From JAEDES01 sp045649455 (lineage in GTDB: Bacteria; Bacillota_I; Bacilli_A; RF39; UBA660): a stretch of 28,025 bases of DNA. The position numbers were made by a program, and so were the translations under genes. The DNA lies in the NCBI GenBank assembly GCA_045649455.1, contig JAZRPV010000041.1, forward strand, positions 1-28,025, read 5' to 3'. Positions 1 to 7,345 of this stretch are shown here, piece after piece (within the stretch, counting starts at the first letter, position 1; every line of letters begins with the position of its first letter). Below the pieces are notes generated by a model. It saw nothing but the letters and a program-made list of their open reading frames with translations. It was not told the DNA's origin and ran no database searches.

Positions 1-544
1 CTTCATCTAGATTAGATTTCTCAATTATATATTCTATTTCTTTTATATCTTTAATTTGAGAGATTAATTTACCATTATCAAAATATTTTAGAGTTTCCTC
101 TACTCTATTTAAATATTCTTTTAATTCTTCTATATAATTTATATTTATATATTTAAAATCTCTTACTAAATTATATTGATTTAAACGTCTTACTAAGTTT
201 TCTATTGCTATTTTAGATTTAGTATATTGTGGTACTCCTAGGATATCAAAATTATGTTTTTTCATTATAAATAAGTTTTTTGATTCTACTAGGGTATTAT
301 TAAATTCTTCTTCGGAACGGATAAAATTGCTTACTAAAGCTTTAAATAAAAATAATTCTGGATCTTGTAATTTAGAAATATATTCTGCTAGAAGGTGGAT
401 ATCTTTTCTAGCAATTAATAATAAGTCGTTGATATATGTTTGGATGTTGTATTCATTTTCTAATTCTTGGATCTTACTTGTAAGTTCAATCTTTTTATCA
501 TCTAGTTGTGATTGCAGTATTAAAATAAGTTCTTCTTTTTTCAT
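1..544 (-). CDS. Unknown protein, 3' end outside the window
   Basis: An open frame of 181 codons runs off the left edge without a stop. It starts at the ATG whose complement lies at 542-544, seven bases after a good AGGAG site. The product begins MKKEELILILQSQLDDKKIE and is rich in Lys, Glu, Ile, Leu and Asn, with heptad-like stretches that suggest helical or coiled-coil structure. I see no signal peptide, membrane segment or catalytic motif, and I do not recognise a family. It lies downstream of gpr-spoIIP and the small membrane gene, where B. subtilis has lepA. It is not LepA, because no GTPase P-loop is present at the N-terminus. It has its own extended -10 promoter, so it is probably a separate unit. 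Confidence 0.75.
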   Translation of the reverse strand, partial: MKKEELILILQSQLDDKKIELTSKIQELENEYNIQTYINDLLLIARKDIHLLAEYISKLQDPELFLFKALVSNFIRSEEEFNNTLVESKNLFIMKKHNFDILGVPQYTKSKIAIENLVRRLNQYNLVRDFKYININYIEELKEYLNRVEETLKYFDNGKLISQIKDIKEIEYIIEKSNLDE

Positions 545-576
545 GATTACAACTCCTATTATTCTATTCTTATTTT

Positions 577-585
577 ATTATAGCA
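577..585 (-). promoter_or_regulatory. Extended -10 promoter for the gene at 1-544
   Basis: On the minus strand TGCTATAAT gives an exact -10 hexamer with a TGn extension, about 33 bases before the start codon. No convincing -35 is present 17 bases upstream. Confidence 0.5.
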
Positions 586-605
586 TAGTTTTCTAGAAAA
601 TAAAG

Positions 606-926
606 TTATTCTTCTACTAAATTTGATAATTTTTTAAATAGTTTGTTTATTCCTTTTTTATATGTTGATTCTATTAAATTTGATAATTTTAAGGCATATG
701 AAGAAATCTTATTATTATAATTTTTTTCTTTTTTTAGATAGTTTGATGCGATTATTTCTTTTCCTTGTTCTAAGTCATTTTCAAATTGTTTTATTGATTC
801 TTCTGTTAAAATATATTGCTTTCTATTTTCTATTTCTTGATGATTAGATGCGGTTGTTAGATATAAAGTCATAAATATTATTAATAGAATTGTTATTAGT
901 ACTTTTATTATTTGTTTAATATTCAT
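606..926 (-). CDS. Small single-span membrane protein in the YqxA position after spoIIP
   Basis: 106 residues with one hydrophobic N-terminal segment (about 8-26), then a charged polar body and a C-terminal stretch of amphipathic helices (about 75-103, with ALKLSNLIES and FKKLSNLVEE). It starts 11 bases inside the end of spoIIP with a strong GGAGGTAATAA-ATG signal, so the two are translationally coupled. In B. subtilis the gene after gpr and spoIIP is yqxA (DUF3679), also about 110 residues with one N-terminal membrane segment. Gene order, size and topology suggest the same family, but the sequence is too diverged for me to assign it by motif. A sporulation role is inferred from position only. 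Confidence 0.7.
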   Translation of the reverse strand: MNIKQIIKVLITILLIIFMTLYLTTASNHQEIENRKQYILTEESIKQFENDLEQGKEIIASNYLKKEKNYNNKISSYALKLSNLIESTYKKGINKLFKKLSNLVEE

Positions 927-1773
927 TTATTACCTCCATAAAGCATTCTGCTAAGGCTAAAGATGAATTTAATACTTCTATAGGTGTATTTTGATATCCT
1001 CCCATTTCTACTAGAATTAAATACTTTGAAAAGTCTTGATTATATACTCCATTTACTCCTGGACCACCCTTTTTATAGATACCTTTTGATAGATTGGGAT
1101 ATTTCTGATTTATGAGATTATTTAGTTTTTCTGTGAATGATAAATTTTCATGATAGTTTGGGTTTTCTAATCCTATTAAAAATAGTATTTTGGCATAACT
1201 TTTATCATTTATATTTATAGTTGTTTTATCTTTTGTAATAGAATCTCTATGGATATCAATAAAATACTTTAGAGTTGGATATTCTTGTTTTCTTTGTTCT
1301 AGAAGTATTCTTGTTGCTTTATAAGAGTATGAATAATTCCAGGAGTTTTTATTTAGTATTTCTTTTATATTTGATTCTTCAACGTATGTATATAATTTAT
1401 TCTTATTAAATATTTCTTCTAAAATATAGTTTGTTATTGTTACTGTTGGTTTAATAGAATAATCTAAGATAGTTGATGTTTCATACTCTTCTGTTTGATG
1501 AGTATTATATATGTAAATTAAAGGGTCTTTTGATTCTTCTTTTATGACTGGGATTGTTTTCTTTTGTCTTAGATTTTTATTTAAATAGTTTAAAGTATTT
1601 TCTTTATAGTTTATTAGTTTACTTGTAAGTAGTTTATATGATAATTCTTTTTTAGTTTTTGGAAGTGAATAATCTACTAAGATATTTATAAAGTCTTTGT
1701 TTGTTATTTCTATATTTATTAGACCGATAATTATTCCAAATAAAAATATTAATACAGGAAATAGTTTTTTCAT
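916..1773 (-). CDS. spoIIP: Stage II sporulation protein P, peptidoglycan hydrolase
   Basis: SpoIIP is a membrane-anchored amidase/endopeptidase that works with SpoIID and SpoIIM in the mother cell to thin septal peptidoglycan and drive engulfment of the forespore. The 285-residue product has an N-terminal membrane anchor (about 4-21), a variable linker and the hydrolase domain from about 85. Family signatures are IYNTHQTEEY (His92), FIDIHRDS (His175), the Gly-rich GGPGVNGVYNQD and LVEMGG (Glu256). The two histidines and the glutamate are the metal and catalytic residues known for the family. It starts after GGTGATATA-ATG, 36 bases past gpr, so gpr-spoIIP is one operon. It is shorter than B. 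subtilis SpoIIP (about 400) through a short linker. Confidence 0.95.
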   Translation of the reverse strand: MKKLFPVLIFLFGIIIGLINIEITNKDFINILVDYSLPKTKKELSYKLLTSKLINYKENTLNYLNKNLRQKKTIPVIKEESKDPLIYIYNTHQTEEYETSTILDYSIKPTVTITNYILEEIFNKNKLYTYVEESNIKEILNKNSWNYSYSYKATRILLEQRKQEYPTLKYFIDIHRDSITKDKTTININDKSYAKILFLIGLENPNYHENLSFTEKLNNLINQKYPNLSKGIYKKGGPGVNGVYNQDFSKYLILVEMGGYQNTPIEVLNSSLALAECFMEVINEY

Positions 1774-1809
1774 TATATCACCAGTATTAATATATTATGT
1801 TATTTAATA

Positions 1810-2799
1810 TTATTTTGTCGGATTAAAGTCATTATGTAATGATTTATTAAGAGAATTTGCGATTAAAAGAGATAGTTTATCTATTTGGAAATCTATTTCT
1901 TTTGGGGTTACCATTAAGTTGTATTTTATAGGGATTAGAACTTCATCTATTAATTGTTTTAGATCAGATGGATCTAGAAGACCTATTTCTCCTAAGATGT
2001 TTTTTTCTTCTTGTTTTGAGAGATTATTTTCTTGTTCTGAATAATCTTGGTATGTGGTTAGTTTTGTTTTGATGTTATCTTTATTTTCTATTTGATAGGA
2101 AATATGTTTTTTTAAATTTATTAGTGTATCTTTTACAATAGTTGATGCTTCTACAATAGTTGGAACTCCTATTGCGATTACAGGAATATTTAAAGTGTTT
2201 TTAGTTAATTCTTCCCTGTTATTTCCTACTCCACTACCTGGAGAGATTCCTTTTGTTGTTATTTGAATTACTTTGTTTAAATGATCTATAGAAGAAGATG
2301 CTAGAGCATCTATAAATATTACTAATTTGGTATTTGTTTTTTCTATTAGAGATTTAATAATAGTTGATGTTTCAATACCAGTTGTTCCGGTTACTTCTGG
2401 TTTAAATATAGCAGTGTTTTGATAAGATATATCTACTTCACCTAGATTATATAAATAACTTGTTACAAGGATGTTTTCTAATGTTTTGGGACCAAGTGAA
2501 TCTGGTGTTGATAAAGAATTTCCTAGACCTATTATTAAGACTAAGTCTTCTTTTTTTATATTTATATCTTTTAATACTAGTTTTAATTCTTTTATTAAAG
2601 TTTTTTCTATTGTTTTAAAATTATCTTTATCGGTTATATCATCAAATGATATAGAGACATATTTATCATTATGATCTTCTATTCTTTCTACTTGGTAAAT
2701 TTCATCTTTTATTGTTTCTTTTTTAGTACCTTGAATGTCTTCTCTTTCAATTATTAAATCTGTTCTTAAGTTATATTTTTCTAAAGATATTTTATGCAT
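1810..2799 (-). CDS. gpr: Germination protease GPR (spore protease, family A25)
   Basis: GPR is made in the forespore as a zymogen and degrades small acid-soluble spore proteins at germination. The 329-residue product shows LRTDLIIE near the N-terminus (the region of the processed propeptide in known GPRs), GLGNSLSTPDSLGP, PEVTGTTGIET, FIDALAS and GISPGSGVGN. The two family A25 catalytic aspartates correspond to the Asp in TPDSLG and the Asp in FIDALA. I chose the ATG at 2799 because AGGTGAG lies at ideal distance from it. The longer GTG start at 2808 falls inside that ribosome site. It is transcribed away from rpsT, as in B. subtilis. Confidence 0.95.
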   Translation of the reverse strand: MHKISLEKYNLRTDLIIEREDIQGTKKETIKDEIYQVERIEDHNDKYVSISFDDITDKDNFKTIEKTLIKELKLVLKDINIKKEDLVLIIGLGNSLSTPDSLGPKTLENILVTSYLYNLGEVDISYQNTAIFKPEVTGTTGIETSTIIKSLIEKTNTKLVIFIDALASSSIDHLNKVIQITTKGISPGSGVGNNREELTKNTLNIPVIAIGVPTIVEASTIVKDTLINLKKHISYQIENKDNIKTKLTTYQDYSEQENNLSKQEEKNILGEIGLLDPSDLKQLIDEVLIPIKYNLMVTPKEIDFQIDKLSLLIANSLNKSLHNDFNPTK

Positions 2800-2842
2800 T
2801 TTACTCACCTAGTATTATTTTTTGCAAAAATAGAGAATTTAT

Positions 2843-2871
2843 TTGCATTTTTTTTATTTTTTTGATAAAAT
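2843..2871 (+). promoter_or_regulatory. Sigma-A promoter of rpsT
   Basis: TTGCAT (-35) and TAAAAT (-10) are separated by exactly 17 bases of almost pure T. The -10 is preceded by TGA, giving an extended -10. It lies 32 bases before the rpsT start. Confidence 0.6.
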
Positions 2872-2902
2872 TAACTTGTTTACAAAAAGTGAGGTGAAAA
2901 AG

Positions 2903-3166
2903 ATGCCAAATATTAAAAGTGCTGTAAAACGTATGCATTCAAACGCTAAGAAAGCAGAAGTTAACTCATTAGTAAGTGGAGCTATGAAAACAGCAATCAA
3001 AAAATTCGAAAAAGAAGTTGCAAACGGAAACAAAGAAGAAGCTAGTAACAACTTAAATATCGCTTTACAAAGAATTGATAAAGCTGTAGTTAGTGGATTA
3101 GTTCATAAGAACAAAGCTGCTCGTTTAAAATCAAGATTAACAAAAATGAGAAACTCAATGGAATAA
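2903..3166 (+). CDS. rpsT: 30S ribosomal protein S20 (bS20)
   Basis: The 87-residue product begins MPNIKSAVKRM and is Lys-, Arg- and Ala-rich throughout, with LVHKNKAARLKSRL near the C-terminus, all typical of S20, a primary 16S rRNA binder of the small subunit. A longer in-frame start at 2843 would add 20 hydrophobic residues that do not belong to S20. The ATG at 2903 follows the strong GTGAGGTGAAAAAG ribosome site. It diverges from gpr and is followed by its own terminator, so it is monocistronic. Confidence 0.97.
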   Translation: MPNIKSAVKRMHSNAKKAEVNSLVSGAMKTAIKKFEKEVANGNKEEASNNLNIALQRIDKAVVSGLVHKNKAARLKSRLTKMRNSME

Positions 3167-3172
3167 GATAGT

Positions 3173-3203
3173 AAACCAATTAAATATTAATTGGTTTTTT
3201 ATT
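3173..3203 (+). terminator. Rho-independent terminator of rpsT
   Basis: AACCAATTAA (3174-3183) pairs with TTAATTGGTT (3187-3196) around a 3-base ATA loop, followed by a T-run. The next promoter begins inside its T-run. Confidence 0.85.
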
Positions 3204-3230
3204 TGCTTATTTATAAAATTAAGATATAAT
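3203..3230 (+). promoter_or_regulatory. Promoter of the transglutaminase-like gene
   Basis: TTGCTT and an exact TATAAT are spaced by 16 bases, about 33 bases before the ATG at 3264. The -35 matches the consensus in three of six positions. Confidence 0.55.
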
Positions 3231-3263
3231 GATTATAGAATAATATATGGGTATGGTGAGAGT

Positions 3264-4193
3264 ATGCGAAAGCTATTTAGTGGTCTTCTTACTTTATCAT
3301 TATTGTTAATTCTATTAGGATTAATTTTATATAATGAACAAAGTGTAGTTCAGTATCTTAATGAAACTATTTTACATTCACATGATAAGATAGTTGTTCA
3401 TAGAAATGAATATTATAGACCAAGTAATTTTATGTTTGTACAAAATACTGAAAATCATTTAGTATCATCAAAACAAGAAATATATAATAATTTTTATTCT
3501 GGTATTAATAGTGGTGAAGATGAATTTTCTTTCTTCTGTAAACATGATTATAAAGAATGTATTGATGATTTAACTGAGATTGCAAGTAATAGAGATTTAT
3601 TATCGCATATTAATAATTTTACTCACCCATTTAATAGTTTTAAACAAGTTGAGACAAAGTTTGAAGCTTTTGGAAAAGTTACTATTATGTTAAATAAAAA
3701 TTATACAAAAGATGAAATCAATCGATTAAACACAGAAGTTTCAAGATTATCAAAAGAATTATTTAGTGAAAATAACACTGTTAAATATAACATTTTACAA
3801 GCACATAATTATATCATTAATAAAAGTAAATATGATTCTGATAAAATAAGTGGTAAGTCTACTTATAACTCTGATAAAGCGATTGGCGCTTTATTTGAAG
3901 GATATGCAATATGTAGTGGATATACTGATTCAATGCAGTTGTTCTTAGAAGAACTTGGAATTAATAATTATAGAGTTGCCAGTGAAAAACATACATGGAA
4001 TGCAGTAGAGATTGATAATACTTGGTATCATTTAGATCTTACTTGGGATGACCCAGTAACAGTTGGAATTCCTGATTTAGATTTATTAGAACATGAATTT
4101 TTCTTAATAAGTACTCGTGATTTAAAGAATTTTAATACTGGTGAACATGAGTTTGATGAAAATATTTATAAAGAATTAAAAATAGAAGCTTAG
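3264..4193 (+). CDS. Membrane-anchored transglutaminase-like domain protein
   Basis: 309 residues: an N-terminal membrane segment (about 5-23, probably uncleaved), a poorly conserved 150-residue region, then a transglutaminase-like fold of the papain type. The triad is readable as Cys217 (GYAICSGYTD), His243 (EKHTWNAVEI) and Asp258 (WYHLDLTWDDP). The tail HEFFLISTRDL is also usual for bacterial members. In bacteria this superfamily contains peptidases and cross-linking enzymes acting on wall or surface proteins, and the substrate here cannot be told. The domain probably lies outside the membrane. Start chosen after GGTGAG. It stands alone between rpsT and the convergent miaA. Confidence 0.88.
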   Translation: MRKLFSGLLTLSLLLILLGLILYNEQSVVQYLNETILHSHDKIVVHRNEYYRPSNFMFVQNTENHLVSSKQEIYNNFYSGINSGEDEFSFFCKHDYKECIDDLTEIASNRDLLSHINNFTHPFNSFKQVETKFEAFGKVTIMLNKNYTKDEINRLNTEVSRLSKELFSENNTVKYNILQAHNYIINKSKYDSDKISGKSTYNSDKAIGALFEGYAICSGYTDSMQLFLEELGINNYRVASEKHTWNAVEIDNTWYHLDLTWDDPVTVGIPDLDLLEHEFFLISTRDLKNFNTGEHEFDENIYKELKIEA

Positions 4194-4205
4194 GCTTCTA
4201 TTTTA
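4179..4205. terminator. Bidirectional terminator between converging genes
   Basis: AAAATAGAAGC (4179-4189) pairs with GCTTCTATTTT (4194-4204) around TTAG. The loop holds the TAG stop of the rightward gene, and the right arm holds the TAA stop of miaA. Both strands have a T-run after the stem. Confidence 0.85.
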
Positions 4206-5072
4206 TTTTATGTAATTATATACTTCATTGATTGTTTCATTGAAGTTTTCAAAGTTTACTTCAAACCACTTAGTATCAAATTGATGTTTGAAGAAAGTAT
4301 ATTGTCTTTTAGCATATCTTCTAGAATCTTGTTTTATTTCATTGATTGTTTCTTCTAATGATTTATTTTCATATAGATGAGAATAAAATTCTTTGTACCC
4401 TATTCCTGTATTTAATACTCTTGAAGTTAAATAATATGGTTTTAAAGACTTTATTTCATCTAATAAACCATTATTTATCATTTTATCTACTCTATTATTA
4501 ATTCTTTCGTATAAGTAGTCTCTGTTAGTTGTAAGTCCAATTACTTTTACTGGATAAAGTAGTTTATCTTTATTATGAGTGATTGTTTCATTATTTTCGT
4601 ATTTATTTAATAATCTTATTAATCTTTTACGATTATTTACGTGTACATCTACTTCATCTGTATATGTTTTGATTTTATTTAAAATTTCTTCATTTGATAA
4701 GTCATTATATTCATTGTAAGTTGTACCTTCGTCAAAATCATAATCATATAGAGCGGCTTTTATATAAAGACCTGTTCCTCCTACTATTATTACTCTTTTG
4801 TTTCGAGAAGTTATTTCGTTTATTAATTTTCTTACATCTTTTTGATAATCAAATACTGAGTAGTCTTCTTCTACCGTTTTAATATCAATTAAATGATGTG
4901 GAATATCTTCTCTTTCTTCTACTGTAGGTTTAGCACTACCAATATCTAAATTCTTATAAATAGCGACAGAATCACCATTGATGATTTCTGCATCTAATTT
5001 TTTAGCAAGTTCTATACTTAGTTTTGTTTTTCCTACTCCTGTAGGCCCAACGATAACAATGATATCTTGCAT
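4203..5072 (-). CDS. miaA: tRNA dimethylallyltransferase
   Basis: MiaA transfers a dimethylallyl group to N6 of adenosine-37 in tRNAs that read codons starting with U. The 289-residue product begins MQDIIVIVGPTGVGKTKL with a P-loop, followed by the family signatures NGDSVAIYKNLDIGSAKPT, DIPHHLIDI, FDYQKD and VGGTGLYIKAALYDYDF, and ends with the RRYAKRQYTFFKHQ region. I take the ATG at 5072, which has TAGGAG seven bases upstream. The longer frame would start with TTG at 5090 upstream of that site. The TAG stop of mutL forms part of this ribosome site, so translation is coupled. Confidence 0.97.
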   Translation of the reverse strand: MQDIIVIVGPTGVGKTKLSIELAKKLDAEIINGDSVAIYKNLDIGSAKPTVEEREDIPHHLIDIKTVEEDYSVFDYQKDVRKLINEITSRNKRVIIVGGTGLYIKAALYDYDFDEGTTYNEYNDLSNEEILNKIKTYTDEVDVHVNNRKRLIRLLNKYENNETITHNKDKLLYPVKVIGLTTNRDYLYERINNRVDKMINNGLLDEIKSLKPYYLTSRVLNTGIGYKEFYSHLYENKSLEETINEIKQDSRRYAKRQYTFFKHQFDTKWFEVNFENFNETINEVYNYIK

Positions 5073-5082
5073 ATTATCACTC

Positions 5083-6846
5083 CTAATCAATTGAACGTTT
5101 AAATAGTTTTTCTAAATCATATTTTGTATATGTAATAATTGTTGGTCTTCCATGAGGACATGTAAATGGATTTTTAGTTTTTCTTAAAGCATCTAATAAC
5201 CATACTTGATCATCATATGATATATAATCATTAGCTTTAATAGACATTCTACATGCCATTGTAATAGCTGCTTTTTCAATAAATTTTTCTCTTGAGAACT
5301 CTTCATTTACTGAAACAATATCTAAAATCTTTTTAATTGCTTGTTCTTCATAACCAACAGGTAACCACGTTGGATGTGATCTAATTATAAATGTGTTTGT
5401 ACCGAATTCATCTAGATCAAAACCAAAACCTTTTAACATTGGAATTTTTTCTTTAATAATTAAATATTCGTTTGTTGGTAATTCTATTTTTATTGGTACA
5501 AGTAAATCAGTTATATTAACTTCTGTTGTAGACATTTCGTGAAGATACTTTTCATAATTAATTCTTTCAGCAGCGGCATGTTGATCTATTACATACATAC
5601 CATCTTCATTTTCTGCAATGATATAAGTTAAATATACTATTCCTCTTGGAATCATTTCTTTTATTCTATATTCTTCTTTTTCTTCTACTTCAAAAGGTAA
5701 TTCATTATACTCTTTCTTTTCTTCTTGAATAGTAAAATCTAATTGAATAGTTTCATATTTTTTATCTTGTTCTTTTTTTACTTCTTCTGTAATTTCTTCT
5801 TTTATTTGTGTTCTTACTTCTGATACAGAAGAATTATCTCTTACTGAGATGTTTGGTATTAATGTTAATTCTTTTAGACGTTCTGTTATTAGTTTTTCTA
5901 CTAATTCTTTTAATGAATCCATTTTAGAGAATTTAATATCCATTTTCGTTGGATGAATATTAATATCTATTAGGATTGGATCAACATCTATATTGAAAAC
6001 AATAATAGGATATTTATCTTTTGGAATATAAGTATGATAACATTCTACTATTAATTTGTTTAATTCATTATTCTTTATTACTCTTCCGTTTACTAGTGTA
6101 GTGATAGAGTTTCTATTACTTTTAGTGGCTTCTGGATATGATATATAACCACTTACATAGTAGTCATCATTTTCTCCAGAGATTGGAATCATCTTTTTAG
6201 TTATATCAACTCCATATATTTGATAAATTACTTTTAAAAGATCTCCGTTACCATCTGTTGTTAAAAGTACTTTATCATTATTTGATAGAGTGAATTTTAT
6301 ATTTGGATAAGATAATGCCATTTTGTTTACATATTCTACTATATTAGCAAGCTCTATGTATAAGTTCTTTAAATACTTTAAACGTACTGGTGTATTATAA
6401 AATAAATCAGATACTGTGATAGTTGTTCCTGGTTGTAGATCGCTTGGTTCTACATTTACGTTTTTACCACCCTCTAATGTTACTATTGTTCCTTCTACTC
6501 CGTTTGATGTTTTTAATCTTACATTTGAAACGGATGCGATTGATGGTAAAGCTTCACCTCTAAAACCTAATGAGTCAATATTGAATAAATCATCTAGTTT
6601 CTTTAATTTAGATGTAGCATGACGAGAAAATGCTGTTTGAGCATCTTCTCTATCCATACCTATTCCGTTATCTGATACTGTTATTTCTTTTACTCCTGAG
6701 TCTATTAAAGAAATAGATATTTCAGTACTATTAGCATCTATTGAGTTTTCTACTAATTCTTTTACTACATTCATAGTCTTTTCAACTACTTCTCCAGCAG
6801 CAATCTTATTAGCTAAAATTTCATCCATTACTTTAATTTTACTCAT
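5083..6846 (-). CDS. mutL: DNA mismatch repair protein MutL (endonuclease type)
   Basis: 587 residues. The N-terminal GHKL ATPase has NKIAAGEV, ELVENSIDANST, DNGIGM, RHATSKL and GFRGEALPSIASVS. The C-terminal domain has DQHAAAERINYE (421-432), fitting the DQHA(x)2E(x)4E endonuclease motif, plus ACRMSIKA (531-538) and CPHGRP (563-568). It should therefore be a metal-dependent nicking MutL like that of B. subtilis, which acts with MutS and the sliding clamp. The linker has QLDFT at 368-372, which resembles a clamp-binding box. No mutS lies next to it. It starts nine bases after the prepilin gene, so the two are probably co-transcribed. Confidence 0.97.
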   Translation of the reverse strand: MSKIKVMDEILANKIAAGEVVEKTMNVVKELVENSIDANSTEISISLIDSGVKEITVSDNGIGMDREDAQTAFSRHATSKLKKLDDLFNIDSLGFRGEALPSIASVSNVRLKTSNGVEGTIVTLEGGKNVNVEPSDLQPGTTITVSDLFYNTPVRLKYLKNLYIELANIVEYVNKMALSYPNIKFTLSNNDKVLLTTDGNGDLLKVIYQIYGVDITKKMIPISGENDDYYVSGYISYPEATKSNRNSITTLVNGRVIKNNELNKLIVECYHTYIPKDKYPIIVFNIDVDPILIDINIHPTKMDIKFSKMDSLKELVEKLITERLKELTLIPNISVRDNSSVSEVRTQIKEEITEEVKKEQDKKYETIQLDFTIQEEKKEYNELPFEVEEKEEYRIKEMIPRGIVYLTYIIAENEDGMYVIDQHAAAERINYEKYLHEMSTTEVNITDLLVPIKIELPTNEYLIIKEKIPMLKGFGFDLDEFGTNTFIIRSHPTWLPVGYEEQAIKKILDIVSVNEEFSREKFIEKAAITMACRMSIKANDYISYDDQVWLLDALRKTKNPFTCPHGRPTIITYTKYDLEKLFKRSID

Positions 6847-6855
6847 ATTATCATC

Positions 6856-7293
6856 CTATCCTTCAAAATTACGATCATTTGCATGCGATGGACATTCTAA
6901 ATGTACTGCATAATTATATTGATCTAATTGGTTTGAAGTTCCTTTTCTTCTTGTTACTTTAACTTGTCCTGTACATTGAACATTTGACTTTGATGCTGGG
7001 TCTTCTAGCTCTTTTACATATCCTAATTGAATTAATTTATCAGATGTTATTATTAATCCATTAGTACAGTTTGTAATAGCTGCCCCTGCTGGTTGACATT
7101 CTGGTACTAGAACACCTTTATCTATAATATAGTTTTGAGCACCATTGAATAGTGTTAACTCCATGGCTTCGTATGATTTTTCTCTTGTTTTTTGCATATA
7201 AATTTGTGTACCACCTATAGCAATACCGCTTATTATACCTAATATTACAATTACGGCAAGTAATTCAATTAAGGTAAATCCTTTTTTATTCAT
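6856..7293 (-). CDS. Type IV prepilin / ComGC-like pseudopilin
   Basis: 145 residues beginning MNKKGFTLIELLAVIVILG. This is a class III leader cut between Gly5 and Phe6 by a prepilin peptidase, with Glu at position 5 of the mature chain and a hydrophobic helix to about 28. The soluble part has three cysteines (in PECQPAG, ITNCTNG and VQCTGQ) and a fourth in LEC near the end. The SD AAGGAGG is near consensus. It lies between uvrC and mutL with gaps of 29 and 9 bases, and no other pilus gene is in the window. It may be a pilus subunit or part of the DNA-uptake machine, assembled elsewhere. ComGC is usually about 100 residues, so this is larger than a minimal ComGC. Confidence 0.9.
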   Translation of the reverse strand: MNKKGFTLIELLAVIVILGIISGIAIGGTQIYMQKTREKSYEAMELTLFNGAQNYIIDKGVLVPECQPAGAAITNCTNGLIITSDKLIQLGYVKELEDPASKSNVQCTGQVKVTRRKGTSNQLDQYNYAVHLECPSHANDRNFEG

Positions 7294-7316
7294 TTTATAT
7301 TCCTCCTTATTCTTTT

Positions 7317-7345
7317 ATTATACTATATTTCTTTTAAGTATGTAT
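7317..7345 (-). promoter_or_regulatory. Possible internal promoter before the prepilin gene
   Basis: An exact TATAAT (complement at 7317-7322) begins directly after the uvrC stop codon. Only a weak -35 (TATACA with an 18-base spacer) is visible. It could drive prepilin, mutL and miaA separately from uvrC. Confidence 0.35.

Noticed and set aside
327..596. 89-codon plus-strand frame
   Set aside because: It is antisense to the partial minus-strand gene at 1-544, which has a proper promoter and ribosome site.
591..600. TTCTAGAA palindrome as a terminator for the 106-residue gene
   Set aside because: It has no loop and no following T-run on the transcribed strand. It may simply be AT-rich chance sequence.
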